A DNA stretch of 60,117 nucleotides, from the NCBI GenBank assembly GCA_036311565.1, contig JAXJPR010000018.1, positions 1-60,117 of the forward strand, read 5' to 3'. Position 1 is the first letter of the stretch. Every line of letters begins with the position of its first letter. The notes under the pieces are model-generated. The model was not told the DNA's origin. It searched no databases and saw only the letters and a program-made list of their open reading frames with translations. The DNA is from Fimousia sp036311565. Its GTDB lineage: Bacteria; Bacillota; Clostridia; Lachnospirales; Lachnospiraceae. The position numbers were made by a program, and so were the translations under genes. Shown one piece after another: positions 1 to 8,965 of this stretch.

Positions 1-2
1 CA

Positions 3-1046
3 AAAGGTGCTGTTTATAGCGAAAATGGAAGTAAGGTAGCATTTTTATTAGAAAACCTTCCAGCAGATGATTATCAATTATCTGTTGTAAAGAAAGGTTC
101 TGGAAGAGGATCAACAACGATTCCAGAAGATCAGTACACATATGATGCAGCAAATAGAATACTTACTTTAAGTAAAGATTGGACTGTAGGAGATGATTAT
201 TATGCGATCTTCTCATCCGAAACTTATAGTGACTTTGAAGTGGGATTCTCTATTAAAGAAACCAAAGATGAACAGACAATTACAACTGAGAAAGATTCTT
301 ATACAGTTACTTATGGAAAAACACCATTTAATCTTAATGCAGCGGCAAGTACAACACTGACTTATACATCTTCTAATACTAAGGTGGCAGCTGTTGATAA
401 GAATGGAAAAGTAACAATTAAGGGTGCAGGAACTGCTGTCATTACTTTAAAAGCAGCAGAAGATGATTACTACAAAGAAGCATCAAAAACAATTAAGATT
501 ACAGTAAATAAAAAAGCGGCTACGATTTCTGGAGTTTCTAACTCCTATACAAAAGCATATGGAAATAAAGCATTTAAATTAGCGGTAAAAACCAATGCAC
601 CAAAAATAACCTATAAGAGCAGCAGTTCTAAAATTGCATCTGTATCTTCAAAAGGATATGTAACTATTAAAGGAACAGGAATTGCAACAATTACAATTAC
701 GGCAAGTGGCAGCAATTATAAAACTGCAGTTAAGAAAGTTACAGTTAAAGTAGCTCCAAAAAAACAGACAGTGACTGTAAAATCTGCGAAAAAGAAACAG
801 TTAACGGTTCAAGTGAAAAAAGACAGTAAAGCAACTGGATATCAGATCAAAGTATCCACAAGCAGTAAATTTACAAATAAAACAACAAAAACTTATACGA
901 TTAAATCTTATAAAACATATAAGAAAGTAATTTCTTCTTTGAAATCAGGGAAAAAGTATTATGTAAAAGCACGTTCTTATAAAACAAGCGGAAAAACAAC
1001 ATTATATGGTGCTTATAGCAATTATAAGAGTATAAAAGTAAAATAA
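3..1046 (+). CDS. Ig-like (Big_2) repeat surface protein, C-terminal part (5' truncated by window)
   Basis: The frame is open from the first bases of the window, so this is the 3' part of a larger gene; the GTG at 240 is not a credible start. The visible 347 residues hold a beta-rich segment, then two tandem Ig-like units (about nt 297-510 and 543-750), each with a YTxxYG start, a SSxxKxAxVxxxGxVTIKGxGxAxIT core and a trailing KITV/KVTV strand, as in the Big_2 family. A lysine-rich fibronectin-III-like domain (nt 760-1043) closes the protein. No LPXTG sorting signal or membrane anchor is seen at the C-terminus, so attachment would depend on the missing N-terminal part. The role is probably cell-surface or secreted and structural or adhesive; the ligand is unknown. 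An intrinsic terminator follows. Confidence 0.8.
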   Translation, partial: KGAVYSENGSKVAFLLENLPADDYQLSVVKKGSGRGSTTIPEDQYTYDAANRILTLSKDWTVGDDYYAIFSSETYSDFEVGFSIKETKDEQTITTEKDSYTVTYGKTPFNLNAAASTTLTYTSSNTKVAAVDKNGKVTIKGAGTAVITLKAAEDDYYKEASKTIKITVNKKAATISGVSNSYTKAYGNKAFKLAVKTNAPKITYKSSSSKIASVSSKGYVTIKGTGIATITITASGSNYKTAVKKVTVKVAPKKQTVTVKSAKKKQLTVQVKKDSKATGYQIKVSTSSKFTNKTTKTYTIKSYKTYKKVISSLKSGKKYYVKARSYKTSGKTTLYGAYSNYKSIKVK

Positions 1047-1064
1047 GAAATATCATACAGGGAG

Positions 1065-1108
1065 AAGCACTGGAAAGCTAAAATTTGGTTTCCAGTGCTT
1101 TTATTTTT
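1065..1108 (+). terminator. Intrinsic terminator after the surface protein
   Basis: A 12-bp perfect stem (AAGCACTGGAAA at 1065-1076 with TTTCCAGTGCTT at 1089-1100) is followed by a T-rich tract. Confidence 0.9.
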
Positions 1109-1136
1109 ATTCTTTTCCGTGTATTTTTCAAAAGTA

Positions 1137-1145
1137 TGTTATAAT
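1137..1145 (+). promoter_or_regulatory. Extended -10 promoter for the glycosylase gene
   Basis: TGTTATAAT is an extended -10 element (TGN plus TATAAT) 21 nt before the chosen start. No good -35 is visible, which is common with TGN promoters. The short spacing leaves a leader of only about 15 nt. Confidence 0.45.
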
Positions 1146-1165
1146 AAATAATTGAGGTGATATTT

Positions 1166-1663
1166 ATGCAGGAAATTCATGCGGTTCATGAGTTTGAGCC
1201 TGTTGTTGATAAAAATACCAAGATCTTAATCTTAGGGACCTTTCCGTCTGTCAAATCAAGAGAAGCGTCCTTTTATTATGGACATCCGCAGAATCGTTTT
1301 TGGAAGTTATTAGCAAGATTGCTGCAGTGCAGCATGCCAGAAACCATTGAAGAGAAGAAAGAGATGCTGTTATCTCATGGAGTAGGGATCTGGGATGTCA
1401 TTGCAAGCTGTGATATTACAGGTTCCAGTGACAGCAGTATTAAGAATGTGGTTCCGGCGGATATGAAAGGATTATTTGAGAAATATAAAATAAAAGCAGT
1501 GTATGCCAATGGAAAATTGGCAGAGAAATTATACCGGAAATACAGTTTGCCAGAGACTGGGGTGGATATTATAGGATTACCATCTACCAGTCCGGCCAAT
1601 GCAGCCTATTCTTTGGACCGTCTAGCAGAGTGTTGGAAACAGATATTAGAATTTATTAATTAA
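1166..1663 (+). CDS. DNA-deoxyinosine (hypoxanthine-DNA) glycosylase, UDG superfamily
   Basis: A 165-residue protein of the uracil-DNA-glycosylase superfamily, closest to the hypoxanthine-DNA glycosylase group that removes deaminated adenine (hypoxanthine) from DNA at the start of base-excision repair. Visible family features are the N-terminal ILILGTFPSVKS strand-loop, the FYYGHPQNRFWKLL segment (the water-activating loop region), the GVGIWDVI strand and the C-terminal GLPSTSPAN motif. The start at 1166 is chosen over GTG 1157 because GAGGTG at 1154-1159 lies 6 nt before it and overlaps the GTG. The gene sits 16 nt upstream of the lipoprotein gene and is probably co-transcribed with it. Confidence 0.85.
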   Translation: MQEIHAVHEFEPVVDKNTKILILGTFPSVKSREASFYYGHPQNRFWKLLARLLQCSMPETIEEKKEMLLSHGVGIWDVIASCDITGSSDSSIKNVVPADMKGLFEKYKIKAVYANGKLAEKLYRKYSLPETGVDIIGLPSTSPANAAYSLDRLAECWKQILEFIN

Positions 1664-1679
1664 ATGAGGAGGCGAAAGG

Positions 1680-2732
1680 ATGAAGAAAAAATTAAGAGCA
1701 GCAGTACTTGTAATCATGTTGCTATCTTCCATATGTGGATGTAGTAGTCAGGAAAGTGGAAAGACTCAGGTGGATGGAACTTGTAAAGTTCATTTTATCG
1801 ATGTGGGACAAGGGGATGCAGCTCTCATTCAGATTGGAGATACTAATTCCCTGATTGATACGGGAACAGCTGCCCATTATGACGATTTATCCGCTTACCT
1901 GGATTCTCAAGGAGTAAAAACACTGGATAACTTTGTTGTCACTCATCCCGATGCGGATCATATGGGAGGCGCATATGCGGTAATTGCAGATTATGATGTA
2001 GAACAGTTTTATACCACAGACAGTACCAGCGATTCACAGGCATATGAGAAGATGATACGGGCATTGCGTCAAAATGATATTCAAAAGCAGATTGTGGATG
2101 CAGGAGATACTATTGATTTTGGTGAAGGCAGTAAAGGAAATGTAATCGGACCAATTGGAGAGGCAGAAGACAGTAACGAAAATAGTGTGGTAATTCGTCT
2201 GGATTATGGAGAAAATAGTTATTTATTTACGGGAGATACAACAGCACGAATGGAAAATCGGATGAATGAAAAGTATGATATTGATGTAGACGTATTAAAA
2301 GCAAGTCATCATGGTTCTGATACAGCCAATGGAGTGAAATTTATCCGGGATGCATCACCGGTTTATTCTGTAATCAGTGTAGGAGCAGATAATAGCTATG
2401 GACATCCAGATGATAATGTGACACGACGTTTGGAAAAATATACGGAAGAACAGATTTTGCGTACGGATCAGATGGGCAGCATTGTAATTACCTCAGATGG
2501 GGAAGAGTTATCTGTAGAGACAACAGATGGAAGTGAAATTATTGACAGTACCCATCATACGTCTTATAAAAAGTCTACAGAAGAAGAGATCATCATTGGA
2601 AATAAAAATACGAAAATCTATCATTCAGAAGAAGAAGGAAATCTTCCAAATGAAGAAAACAGAGTATATTTTTCTTCTCAGGAAGAAGCCAAGCAAGAGG
2701 GATATCGTGCATGTTCCCGCTGCTATCCATAA
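1680..2732 (+). CDS. ComEC/Rec2-type metallo-beta-lactamase-fold lipoprotein with C-terminal Ada-like metal site
   Basis: A 350-residue predicted lipoprotein: positively charged start, hydrophobic segment and lipobox ending in Cys near residue 21 (SSICGC). Residues about 35-280 form a metallo-beta-lactamase domain like the stand-alone C-terminal domain of ComEC (DVGQGDAALIQIG, THPDADHMGG, LFTGDTT, KASHHGSDTA), with the metal-binding HxDADH motif and later His/Asp ligands intact. The last about 40 residues (YFSSQEEAKQEGYRACSRCYP) resemble the second half of the metal-binding domain of Ada, a tail found on some secreted nucleases and MBL proteins. It probably acts outside the membrane as a nuclease or phosphodiesterase, but the substrate cannot be read from sequence. 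It follows the glycosylase gene by 16 nt with an AGGAGG site. Confidence 0.8.
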   Translation: MKKKLRAAVLVIMLLSSICGCSSQESGKTQVDGTCKVHFIDVGQGDAALIQIGDTNSLIDTGTAAHYDDLSAYLDSQGVKTLDNFVVTHPDADHMGGAYAVIADYDVEQFYTTDSTSDSQAYEKMIRALRQNDIQKQIVDAGDTIDFGEGSKGNVIGPIGEAEDSNENSVVIRLDYGENSYLFTGDTTARMENRMNEKYDIDVDVLKASHHGSDTANGVKFIRDASPVYSVISVGADNSYGHPDDNVTRRLEKYTEEQILRTDQMGSIVITSDGEELSVETTDGSEIIDSTHHTSYKKSTEEEIIIGNKNTKIYHSEEEGNLPNEENRVYFSSQEEAKQEGYRACSRCYP

Positions 2733-2769
2733 ATAATAGAAAAAAGTTATTAAAATATCGAAAAACTTC

Positions 2770-2808
2770 AATCATTTCTATTGTTGCGAAATGGAATGAT
2801 TTTCTTTG
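2770..2808 (+). terminator. Probable intrinsic terminator
   Basis: AATCATTTC (2770-2778) pairs with GGAATGATT (2793-2801) through one T:G pair and is followed by TTTCTTTG. It lies 38 nt after the lipoprotein stop codon. Confidence 0.6.
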
Positions 2809-2893
2809 TAATATTAAATACCTATGAAAAATTTTATGTCCATAATTTTTATATTATAAATAGGTTAACATATCATAATTCCTACAAGCGAAA

Positions 2894-2925
2894 GAAACCG
2901 CCTTTTTATTGGCGGTTCTTTTCGT
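2894..2925 (+). terminator. Second hairpin plus T-run before the WYL gene
   Basis: AACCGCC (2896-2902) pairs with GGCGGTT (2911-2917) and CTTTTC follows. It sits between the lipoprotein gene and the next operon. Together with the hairpin at 2770 it accounts for most of the 277-nt gap; the rest is AT-rich and probably holds the promoter of the WYL gene. Confidence 0.55.
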
Positions 2926-3009
2926 TTATAAAGAATTAATTCTCCAAAACTATAATGAAAAATGCTAAAATAACAATAGAAGAGTCTGATTTAGAAAGGA
3001 AGAGCGCAT

Positions 3010-3720
3010 ATGGCAAAATCTTATCGTCAAAAAATGAAATTGTTGTATTTAATGGAACTTTTTCTTGAAGAAACAGATGAAAATCATACAGTTTCTATGA
3101 AAGATATGATTGCATATTTAGAGAAACATCAATTAAAAGCAGAGCGAAAAAGTATTTATGATGACATAGAAGCATTAAAAGCATTTGGAATGGACATAAA
3201 ATATCGCAGACAACAGCCTGCAGGATATTATCTGGCCAATCGGTGTTTTTCAACAGAAGAATGTAAGTTGTTAGCGGATGCAGTACAGTCATATAAATAT
3301 GTGACAGGACGAAAGTCAAAAGAATTGGTGCGAAAAATTCAAAAACTTTGCAGCCGGTGGCAGTCAAAAGGATTAGAAAGGCAAATGATCGTATCAGGCC
3401 GTATCAAATCCATGAATGAAACCATTTATGAAAATCTTGACCTGTTAGAAAAAGCCATGCATCAGGAGCATAAGATTTCTTTTCGGTATCTGCCATGGAA
3501 GTCGGATGAAAAAATGCTCGTTCAGAAAAAGAGGGATGCTCATATTGCTAGCCCATGGGCAATCAGTTGGACGGAAGGAGAATATTATCTGACTGGATAT
3601 GATAGCGGAAATCAAAGATTCGAACATTATCGCTTAGATCGAATGACATATATAAAGATTTTAAAAGAAGGACGAGAAGGATACGAAGAGTTTCAGAAAT
3701 TTGACATTGAACAATTATAG
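3010..3720 (+). CDS. WYL-domain HTH transcriptional regulator
   Basis: A 236-residue DeoR-like/WYL regulator. Residues about 1-65 are a winged helix-turn-helix (RKSIYDDIEALKAFGMDIKY is the recognition region). The C-terminal WYL domain shows ISFRYLPW, SPWAISWTEGEYYLTGYD and the EHYRLDRM motif. WYL domains bind small ligands or nucleic acids and switch DNA binding. The family's usual C-terminal WCX extension is mostly missing, as in the short versions. It stands 18 nt upstream of an ABC ATPase-permease pair, so it very likely regulates that transporter. The start follows AGGAAGAG at a normal distance. Confidence 0.85.
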   Translation: MAKSYRQKMKLLYLMELFLEETDENHTVSMKDMIAYLEKHQLKAERKSIYDDIEALKAFGMDIKYRRQQPAGYYLANRCFSTEECKLLADAVQSYKYVTGRKSKELVRKIQKLCSRWQSKGLERQMIVSGRIKSMNETIYENLDLLEKAMHQEHKISFRYLPWKSDEKMLVQKKRDAHIASPWAISWTEGEYYLTGYDSGNQRFEHYRLDRMTYIKILKEGREGYEEFQKFDIEQL

Positions 3721-3738
3721 ATAGAAAGCAGGAAGAAC

Positions 3739-4443
3739 ATGAACGAATTTGTAAAATTAGTGGATGTAAGAAAAATTTATCAAAGTGGAGATGTCATTAC
3801 CAAAGCAGTAGATGGAATTAACTTTGAAGTAAAAGAAGGAGAATTTGTAGTAATTGTAGGTGCCAGTGGAGCGGGTAAAACTACCGTTTTGAATATTCTT
3901 GGAGGCATGGACCAGGCTACCAGTGGGCAGATCTGGGTGGATGGAAAAGACATTGGTAAATATTCGGAACGACAGCTGACCAAATACCGAAGGGATGACA
4001 TCGGATTTGTTTTTCAGTTTTATAATCTGATTCCTAACCTTACTGCACTAGAAAATGTAGAACTTGCTCTGCAGATTTGTAAAGATCCAATTGATGCAAA
4101 AACAGTGCTGAAAGAAGTTGGACTGGGACATCGGTTGAGAAATTTTCCTTCCCAGCTTTCTGGAGGAGAGCAGCAGAGGGTATCTATTGCAAGAGCATTG
4201 GCAAAAAATCCGAAGATTCTTCTTTGTGATGAACCGACAGGGGCTTTGGATTATAAGACAGGAAAATCTATATTAAAGCTGCTTCAGGATACCTGCCGGG
4301 AAAAGAAAAAAACGGTAATTGTAATTACGCATAATCTTGCTATTGCTCCAATGGCAGATCGTGTCATCGAAGTGAAAAGTGGAAAAATATCCAATGTGAA
4401 GATAAATGAAGAGCCTAAACCGGTAGAAACCATAGAATGGTAG
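3739..4443 (+). CDS. ABC transporter ATP-binding protein (MacB/LolD type)
   Basis: A 234-residue ATPase of the MacB/LolD/SalX class. It has Walker A GASGAGKTT (41-49), a Q-loop in VFQFYNLIPNLTALENV, signature LSGGEQQRVSIARAL (from 140), Walker B ILLCDEPTGALD and the switch His in VITHN. This class pairs with FtsX-fold permeases and usually drives conformational work on extracytoplasmic partners rather than classical transport. The permease gene begins 8 nt after its stop codon, so the two are co-expressed. Confidence 0.93.
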   Translation: MNEFVKLVDVRKIYQSGDVITKAVDGINFEVKEGEFVVIVGASGAGKTTVLNILGGMDQATSGQIWVDGKDIGKYSERQLTKYRRDDIGFVFQFYNLIPNLTALENVELALQICKDPIDAKTVLKEVGLGHRLRNFPSQLSGGEQQRVSIARALAKNPKILLCDEPTGALDYKTGKSILKLLQDTCREKKKTVIVITHNLAIAPMADRVIEVKSGKISNVKINEEPKPVETIEW

Positions 4444-4451
4444 GTGGAAAC

Positions 4452-7400
4452 ATGAAAAAAGCGTTAAGAACCGAATGGATGAGGGAAATTCGAAACAGTA
4501 TGCCCAGATTTTTGTCGATTTTATTTTTAGTGGCACTGGGAGTTGCTTTTTTTTCTGGAATACGGGCGACAGAACCGGATATGCAGATTACTGTTGACAG
4601 ACAGTATGATGATAAAAATTTTATGGATATTCGTGTGATCAGTACACAGGGATTGACAGAAGATGACTTAGAAGCAGTAAATCAGATCAAAGGAGTGGAA
4701 AAGGCAGAAGCAACTTATACAAAAGATGTTTTATGCGATGTGGGGAACAGTGAAGTTGCCATGAAAGTATATGCCAATCCACAGTCTTTAAATCAGATGT
4801 ATTTAGAAGAAGGAAGACAGGCTAAAAAAAGCGGAGAATGTGTAATTGATGCTAGATTTGCCCAGGAAAATAAAGTAAAAATCGGAGATACGATTACTTT
4901 AAAATCTGGAGATGAAGAGGAAGAATTAAAGGATTCTTTGAAAAAGGATACTTTTAAGGTCGTTGGATTTGTAAGTTATAATTATTATTTGACCAGAGAC
5001 CGGGGAACAACAACCATTGGAAATGGAGAAATTGAAGGATTCCTGGTTATTCCAGAAGAAGATTTTAATATGGATGTGTATACCGAAATTACAGTTTCTG
5101 TTGCTGGTGCTAGGGATTTGACCGCTTATACTGATGAGTATGAGGATAAAGTAGATGCAGTTGTGGATAACATCGAAGAAATCAAAGAAGAACGTGAACA
5201 AGTCCGTTATGAAGAAATTGTAACAGATGCCAAAAAAGAAATTCAAGATGCGGAAGAAGAGTATCAGAAGGAAAAGAAAAAAGCACAAAAGGAATTAAGA
5301 AAAGCCAAAAACAAATTAGATGATGCAAACGAAGAGTTGTTAAGCGGCGAAAAAGAATTAGAAGATGCAAAAAAAGAATTAGATTCTGGTGAGAGTCAGT
5401 TGAAAGAAGGCCAAAAAGATTACGAAAATGGGATAGCCCAATTAAATGCTGGAAAGAAACAGTATGAAAATGGAGTTGATCAGTATGAAGAAGCCGCTCA
5501 AGAATACGAAAAACAAAAAGAGCAGTTAGATCAGGCAAAGGCGGCATTAGATCAGGCTATTGCAGCGTATGGGATAACTTATGATCAGCTGGATGAAAAC
5601 TACGGGGAATTATATCAACAATACCAACAATATTTGGCAGGAAAAGAAAAACTGGATCAGGGAAAAGAAAAACTGGATCGTACAAAGAAGACGTTAGGTG
5701 CTACGAAGAAAAAACTGGATGCTTCCGAAGCTAAGCTAAAGAAAGCCAAAAAAACATTAGCGGTTTCCAAAGAACAAATAGAGGATGGAAGGAAGCAGTA
5801 TGAAGAAGGGCTGGAAGAAATTAAGGAAGGTTGGAAAGAATACAAAGAAGGTCTTGCTACATATCAAGAAGAGAAAAAGAAAGCAGACAAGGAATTTAAG
5901 AAGGTAGAAAAAGAGATTCAGGATGCTAAAGAGGAAGTAAAAGAATTAAAAAAAGGAAAATGGTACGTATTGGACCGAAATAAGATTCAGTCTTATGTAG
6001 AATTTGGCCAGGATTCAGAAAGAATTGGTGCTATAGGGAAAGTATTTCCGTTCATTTTCTTCCTGGTCGCAGCGATGGTCAGCCTGACAACGATGACCCG
6101 AATGGTAGAAAAAGAAAGAACCCAGCTGGGAACCATGAAGGCGCTGGGATATAGTAAAATACAAATTGCTGGAAAATATTTAATCTATGCAGCACTGGCA
6201 ACGGTAATTGGAAGTATTCTTGGTGCAATAGCAGGAGAACTTCTTCTTCCAAATATTATTATTACTGCGTATAGCATGATGTATGTAGGAATCAGGCAGC
6301 CAGCAGTACCTTTGCATGCAGACCTTGCATTGCTGGCATCAGGAGCAGCATTTATCACGACCATAGGAGCTACCATGATGTCTTCGTATCGTGCATTGAC
6401 AGAAGTACCTGCACAGTTAATGAGACCGGAATCCCCAAAAGAAGGAAAACGGGTCCTTTTAGAAAAAATCCCATTTATTTGGAAACGAATCAGTTTTTCA
6501 TGGAAATCTTCAATTCGAAACCTGTTTCGTTATAAGAAACGATTTTTTATGACCATCTTTGGTATTAGTGGATGTATGGCACTTTTGCTGGTAGGTTTTG
6601 GATTGCAGGATTCTATTTTTGCGATTACAAATAATCAGTATACGAAAATTCGTACTTATGATGCGGTCGTAACGTTTAATGAAGAAGATGATGATTTAGA
6701 GCAGAATATTCAGACAGTTTTAGATCGAAAAGAAATAAAATCCGGAATCAGAGTGAGAGAAACTTCAGTAGATATTGAAAATGAAGAGGGAAGCAAGACA
6801 GGATACATTGTTGTACCTGAAGATAAAAAAAAGATAGAAACATATATTCATTTTCAAGATCGTACAACAGATGAGATTTATCATATGGAAGATGATGGAG
6901 TGATCATTACAGAAAAATTAGCATCATTGCTGGAAATTGAACCCGGGGATACCATTACATTAAAAGAAGGAGAAACACAAAAAGTGGAGGCAAAGGTAAC
7001 AGCCGTTGCAGAAAACTATATGATGAATTATGTATTCATGTCCCATTCTTTATATGAGTCTTTATATGGGACAGATGTAGTCTATAATGAACTATTTTGT
7101 AATAATGTTAGTCAGAAGGTTTCTTTTGAAGATGACTTAAGTAAAAGTTTATTAAAACAGGATGGTGTGGATTCCATTTCCTATGTTTCTTCCGCAGAAG
7201 AGGAGATGGGAGAAATGCTTGGAAATCTAGACATTGTAATTTTTGTATTAATTGCATCAGCCGGACTCTTAGCCTTTGTTGTATTGTATAATTTAAATAA
7301 TATTAACATTGAAGAACGAAGGAGAGAGTTAGCCACGATTAAAGTATTGGGATTTTATCAGACAGAACTGGCTGCTTATGTATACAGGGAAAATGTAATG

Positions 7401-7628
7401 TTAACGATCATTGGAATTATTGCAGGAATATTCTTTGGAATGGTTCTTCACCGGTATGTAATACTGACGGCAGAAGTAGATTCCATGATGTTTGGCCGGG
7501 AAATTTTCCTTTCCAGTTATATTTATAGTATCTTATTGACCATTTTCTTTGCAGTTTTTGTCAATGGAGTCATGTACTTTAAATTAAAGAAAATTGATAT
7601 GGTAGAATCCTTAAAGAGTGTAGAATAG
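4452..7628 (+). CDS. FtsX-family ABC permease with long extracellular coiled coil
   Basis: A 1058-residue membrane protein with two FtsX modules. After TM1 (about 20-40) comes an extracellular MacB-like domain, then a Lys/Glu-rich coiled coil (about residues 240-510) built of repeated KKELD, GKEKLDQ and LKKAKKTL heptads. A three-helix FtsX block (about 540-660), a second TM helix with another extracellular domain, and a final three-helix FtsX block near the C-terminus complete it. The start at 4452 has AGGTGG just upstream; an in-frame ATG at 4437 would overlap the ATPase gene and lacks spacing. Coiled-coil FtsX proteins are known to touch cell-wall hydrolase partners or to export peptides or lipids; which applies here is unknown. 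Confidence 0.9.
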   Translation: MKKALRTEWMREIRNSMPRFLSILFLVALGVAFFSGIRATEPDMQITVDRQYDDKNFMDIRVISTQGLTEDDLEAVNQIKGVEKAEATYTKDVLCDVGNSEVAMKVYANPQSLNQMYLEEGRQAKKSGECVIDARFAQENKVKIGDTITLKSGDEEEELKDSLKKDTFKVVGFVSYNYYLTRDRGTTTIGNGEIEGFLVIPEEDFNMDVYTEITVSVAGARDLTAYTDEYEDKVDAVVDNIEEIKEEREQVRYEEIVTDAKKEIQDAEEEYQKEKKKAQKELRKAKNKLDDANEELLSGEKELEDAKKELDSGESQLKEGQKDYENGIAQLNAGKKQYENGVDQYEEAAQEYEKQKEQLDQAKAALDQAIAAYGITYDQLDENYGELYQQYQQYLAGKEKLDQGKEKLDRTKKTLGATKKKLDASEAKLKKAKKTLAVSKEQIEDGRKQYEEGLEEIKEGWKEYKEGLATYQEEKKKADKEFKKVEKEIQDAKEEVKELKKGKWYVLDRNKIQSYVEFGQDSERIGAIGKVFPFIFFLVAAMVSLTTMTRMVEKERTQLGTMKALGYSKIQIAGKYLIYAALATVIGSILGAIAGELLLPNIIITAYSMMYVGIRQPAVPLHADLALLASGAAFITTIGATMMSSYRALTEVPAQLMRPESPKEGKRVLLEKIPFIWKRISFSWKSSIRNLFRYKKRFFMTIFGISGCMALLLVGFGLQDSIFAITNNQYTKIRTYDAVVTFNEEDDDLEQNIQTVLDRKEIKSGIRVRETSVDIENEEGSKTGYIVVPEDKKKIETYIHFQDRTTDEIYHMEDDGVIITEKLASLLEIEPGDTITLKEGETQKVEAKVTAVAENYMMNYVFMSHSLYESLYGTDVVYNELFCNNVSQKVSFEDDLSKSLLKQDGVDSISYVSSAEEEMGEMLGNLDIVIFVLIASAGLLAFVVLYNLNNINIEERRRELATIKVLGFYQTELAAYVYRENVMLTIIGIIAGIFFGMVLHRYVILTAEVDSMMFGREIFLSSYIYSILLTIFFAVFVNGVMYFKLKKIDMVESLKSVE

Positions 7629-7630
7629 GA

Positions 7631-7666
7631 AAAATGGAGTTGATTATATCAGCTCCATTTTTTTTA
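7631..7666. terminator. Bidirectional terminator between convergent genes
   Basis: AAAATGGAG-TTGAT pairs with ATCA-GCTCCATTTT around a small loop, with A-run and T-run on the two sides. It serves both the permease gene (+) and the HAD gene (-), whose stop codon lies inside the hairpin. Confidence 0.85.
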
Positions 7667-8429
7667 ATCCTTTTTCAATCCCATCATGATAGATGGAATC
7701 TGTGGAAGGATATAATTGTTTTAATTTTGGAGCAGCATCTCCCATCACCATAGGATGAGCTGCCTGTTCAAGCATCTCCAAATCATTATTGCTGTCACCG
7801 AATGCATAGGTATTTTCAACAGGAATATTTAGATAATCAATCATTCTCTGGATACCAGTACCTTTGGAATATCCTTTTAGTATTATTTCGATATAGATAT
7901 ATTCTTTATGAACGATGGTATGAAAATGGCTGCTAAGGGCGTCTTTTAATTCTTCCAAATGACTGCGATCTTCCGGGTATCCGGTGATTTTGGAAATCCG
8001 GTCTGGCAGTTCATGAAGCGGTCTTAAATATTCGCCATAATTTTGATTCATACGCAAAACTGCTGGTCTGAATACATCTGGGACATAATTGGCATCATAA
8101 TATGCATAATCAGAGTTTTCTATGTAAAATGGAATATGGAAATCATACAAGGTCTGAATGATTTTGTTGCAGTCTGCTCCAGTGACTGCAGCATCCAGTA
8201 AAATATTATCACCAAAAGCCACATAGCTTCCACATCCTCCAATCATACCATGAAAAGGCATTTTTCGGATTTCTGGAGGAAGGATGGACTGATTTCGCCC
8301 AGTACATAAAATTACATAGTGTCCGTTCTTGATACATTGATCGATAGCGCGGATAGTACTTTTGGGTACAAGACAATCGCCACGGTAGAGTGTACCATCC
8401 ACATCAAAAAAGATAATTTTTTTACTCAT
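7644..8429 (-). CDS. HAD-superfamily Cof-type phosphatase
   Basis: A 261-residue haloacid-dehalogenase family phosphatase of the Cof (IIB) subgroup. It has motif I FFDVDGTLYRG with both catalytic Asp residues, motif II in LCTGRN, a lysine at KGYSKGTGI and motif IV AFGDSNNDLEMLE. These enzymes dephosphorylate sugar phosphates, flavin or nucleotide phosphates, and the substrate cannot be predicted. The start at 8429 is preferred over an in-frame ATG at 8453 because AGGAGG lies 6-7 nt before it. It is a single-gene unit, divergent from ridA. Confidence 0.88.
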   Translation of the reverse strand: MSKKIIFFDVDGTLYRGDCLVPKSTIRAIDQCIKNGHYVILCTGRNQSILPPEIRKMPFHGMIGGCGSYVAFGDNILLDAAVTGADCNKIIQTLYDFHIPFYIENSDYAYYDANYVPDVFRPAVLRMNQNYGEYLRPLHELPDRISKITGYPEDRSHLEELKDALSSHFHTIVHKEYIYIEIILKGYSKGTGIQRMIDYLNIPVENTYAFGDSNNDLEMLEQAAHPMVMGDAAPKLKQLYPSTDSIYHDGIEKGLKKMELI

Positions 8430-8520
8430 GATAAATCCTCCTGTCTGATGCATTAGTTTTTATCGTAGCATTTTCCCCTTTTTTGGTCAAGAAAAAACAC
8501 TCCAACTTTCTGGGGATATG

Positions 8521-8529
8521 TGGTATAAT
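8521..8529 (+). promoter_or_regulatory. Extended -10 promoter of ridA
   Basis: TGGTATAAT is an extended -10 element (TGN plus a perfect TATAAT) 48 nt before the ridA start. No convincing -35 is seen. Confidence 0.6.
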
Positions 8530-8576
8530 GGGTACACTTAAAGTAAGAAATTTCGAAATGAAAGGAAGTTATTATA

Positions 8577-8951
8577 ATGAAGAAAATTGCAACAGATAAA
8601 GCACCAGGAGCAATCGGACCATATTCACAAGCGGTTATATGTGGAGGCATGTTATATACATCCGGGCAGATTTGTTTAGATCCTGCTGTTGGAGAAGTAG
8701 TAGGAGGCGGAATTGAAGAACAGACACATAGAGTTTGTAAAAATCTTGGAGCTGTATTAGAAGCAGCTGGAACAGATTTTGATCATGTTGTCAAAACGAC
8801 CTGCTTCTTAGCAGATATGAATGATTTTGCTGCATTTAATGAAGTTTATGGTGAATATTTTACATCAAAACCAGCAAGATCTTGTGTAGCAGTAAAATCT
8901 CTTCCAAAAGGTGTGTTATGCGAAGTTGAAGTAATTGCATCTGTAGAATAA
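8577..8951 (+). CDS. ridA: RidA family reactive enamine/imine deaminase
   Basis: A 124-residue YjgF/YER057c/UK114 protein. RidA hydrolyses reactive 2-aminoacrylate and similar imines released by PLP enzymes. Family features include the GAIGPYSQAV start, YTSGQICLDP, the conserved Arg in KPARSCVAVKSLPKG (the Arg that binds the substrate carboxylate) and the terminal CEVEVIASV. The length is normal for a trimer-forming RidA. It is followed after 14 nt by a purine permease; such pairing of a RidA-type deaminase with a transporter suggests but does not prove a link to nucleobase metabolism. Confidence 0.93.
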   Translation: MKKIATDKAPGAIGPYSQAVICGGMLYTSGQICLDPAVGEVVGGGIEEQTHRVCKNLGAVLEAAGTDFDHVVKTTCFLADMNDFAAFNEVYGEYFTSKPARSCVAVKSLPKGVLCEVEVIASVE

Positions 8952-8965
8952 AGGAGTGTGCTCGT

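Noticed and set aside
240..1046. GTG at 240 as the start of the first gene
   Set aside because: The same frame is open back to base 3 with protein-like sequence and there is no ribosome binding site; the gene is cut by the window edge.
5182..5547. Minus-strand 121-aa Leu/His/Phe-rich frame
   Set aside because: A shadow of the Lys/Glu coiled-coil codons of the permease gene.
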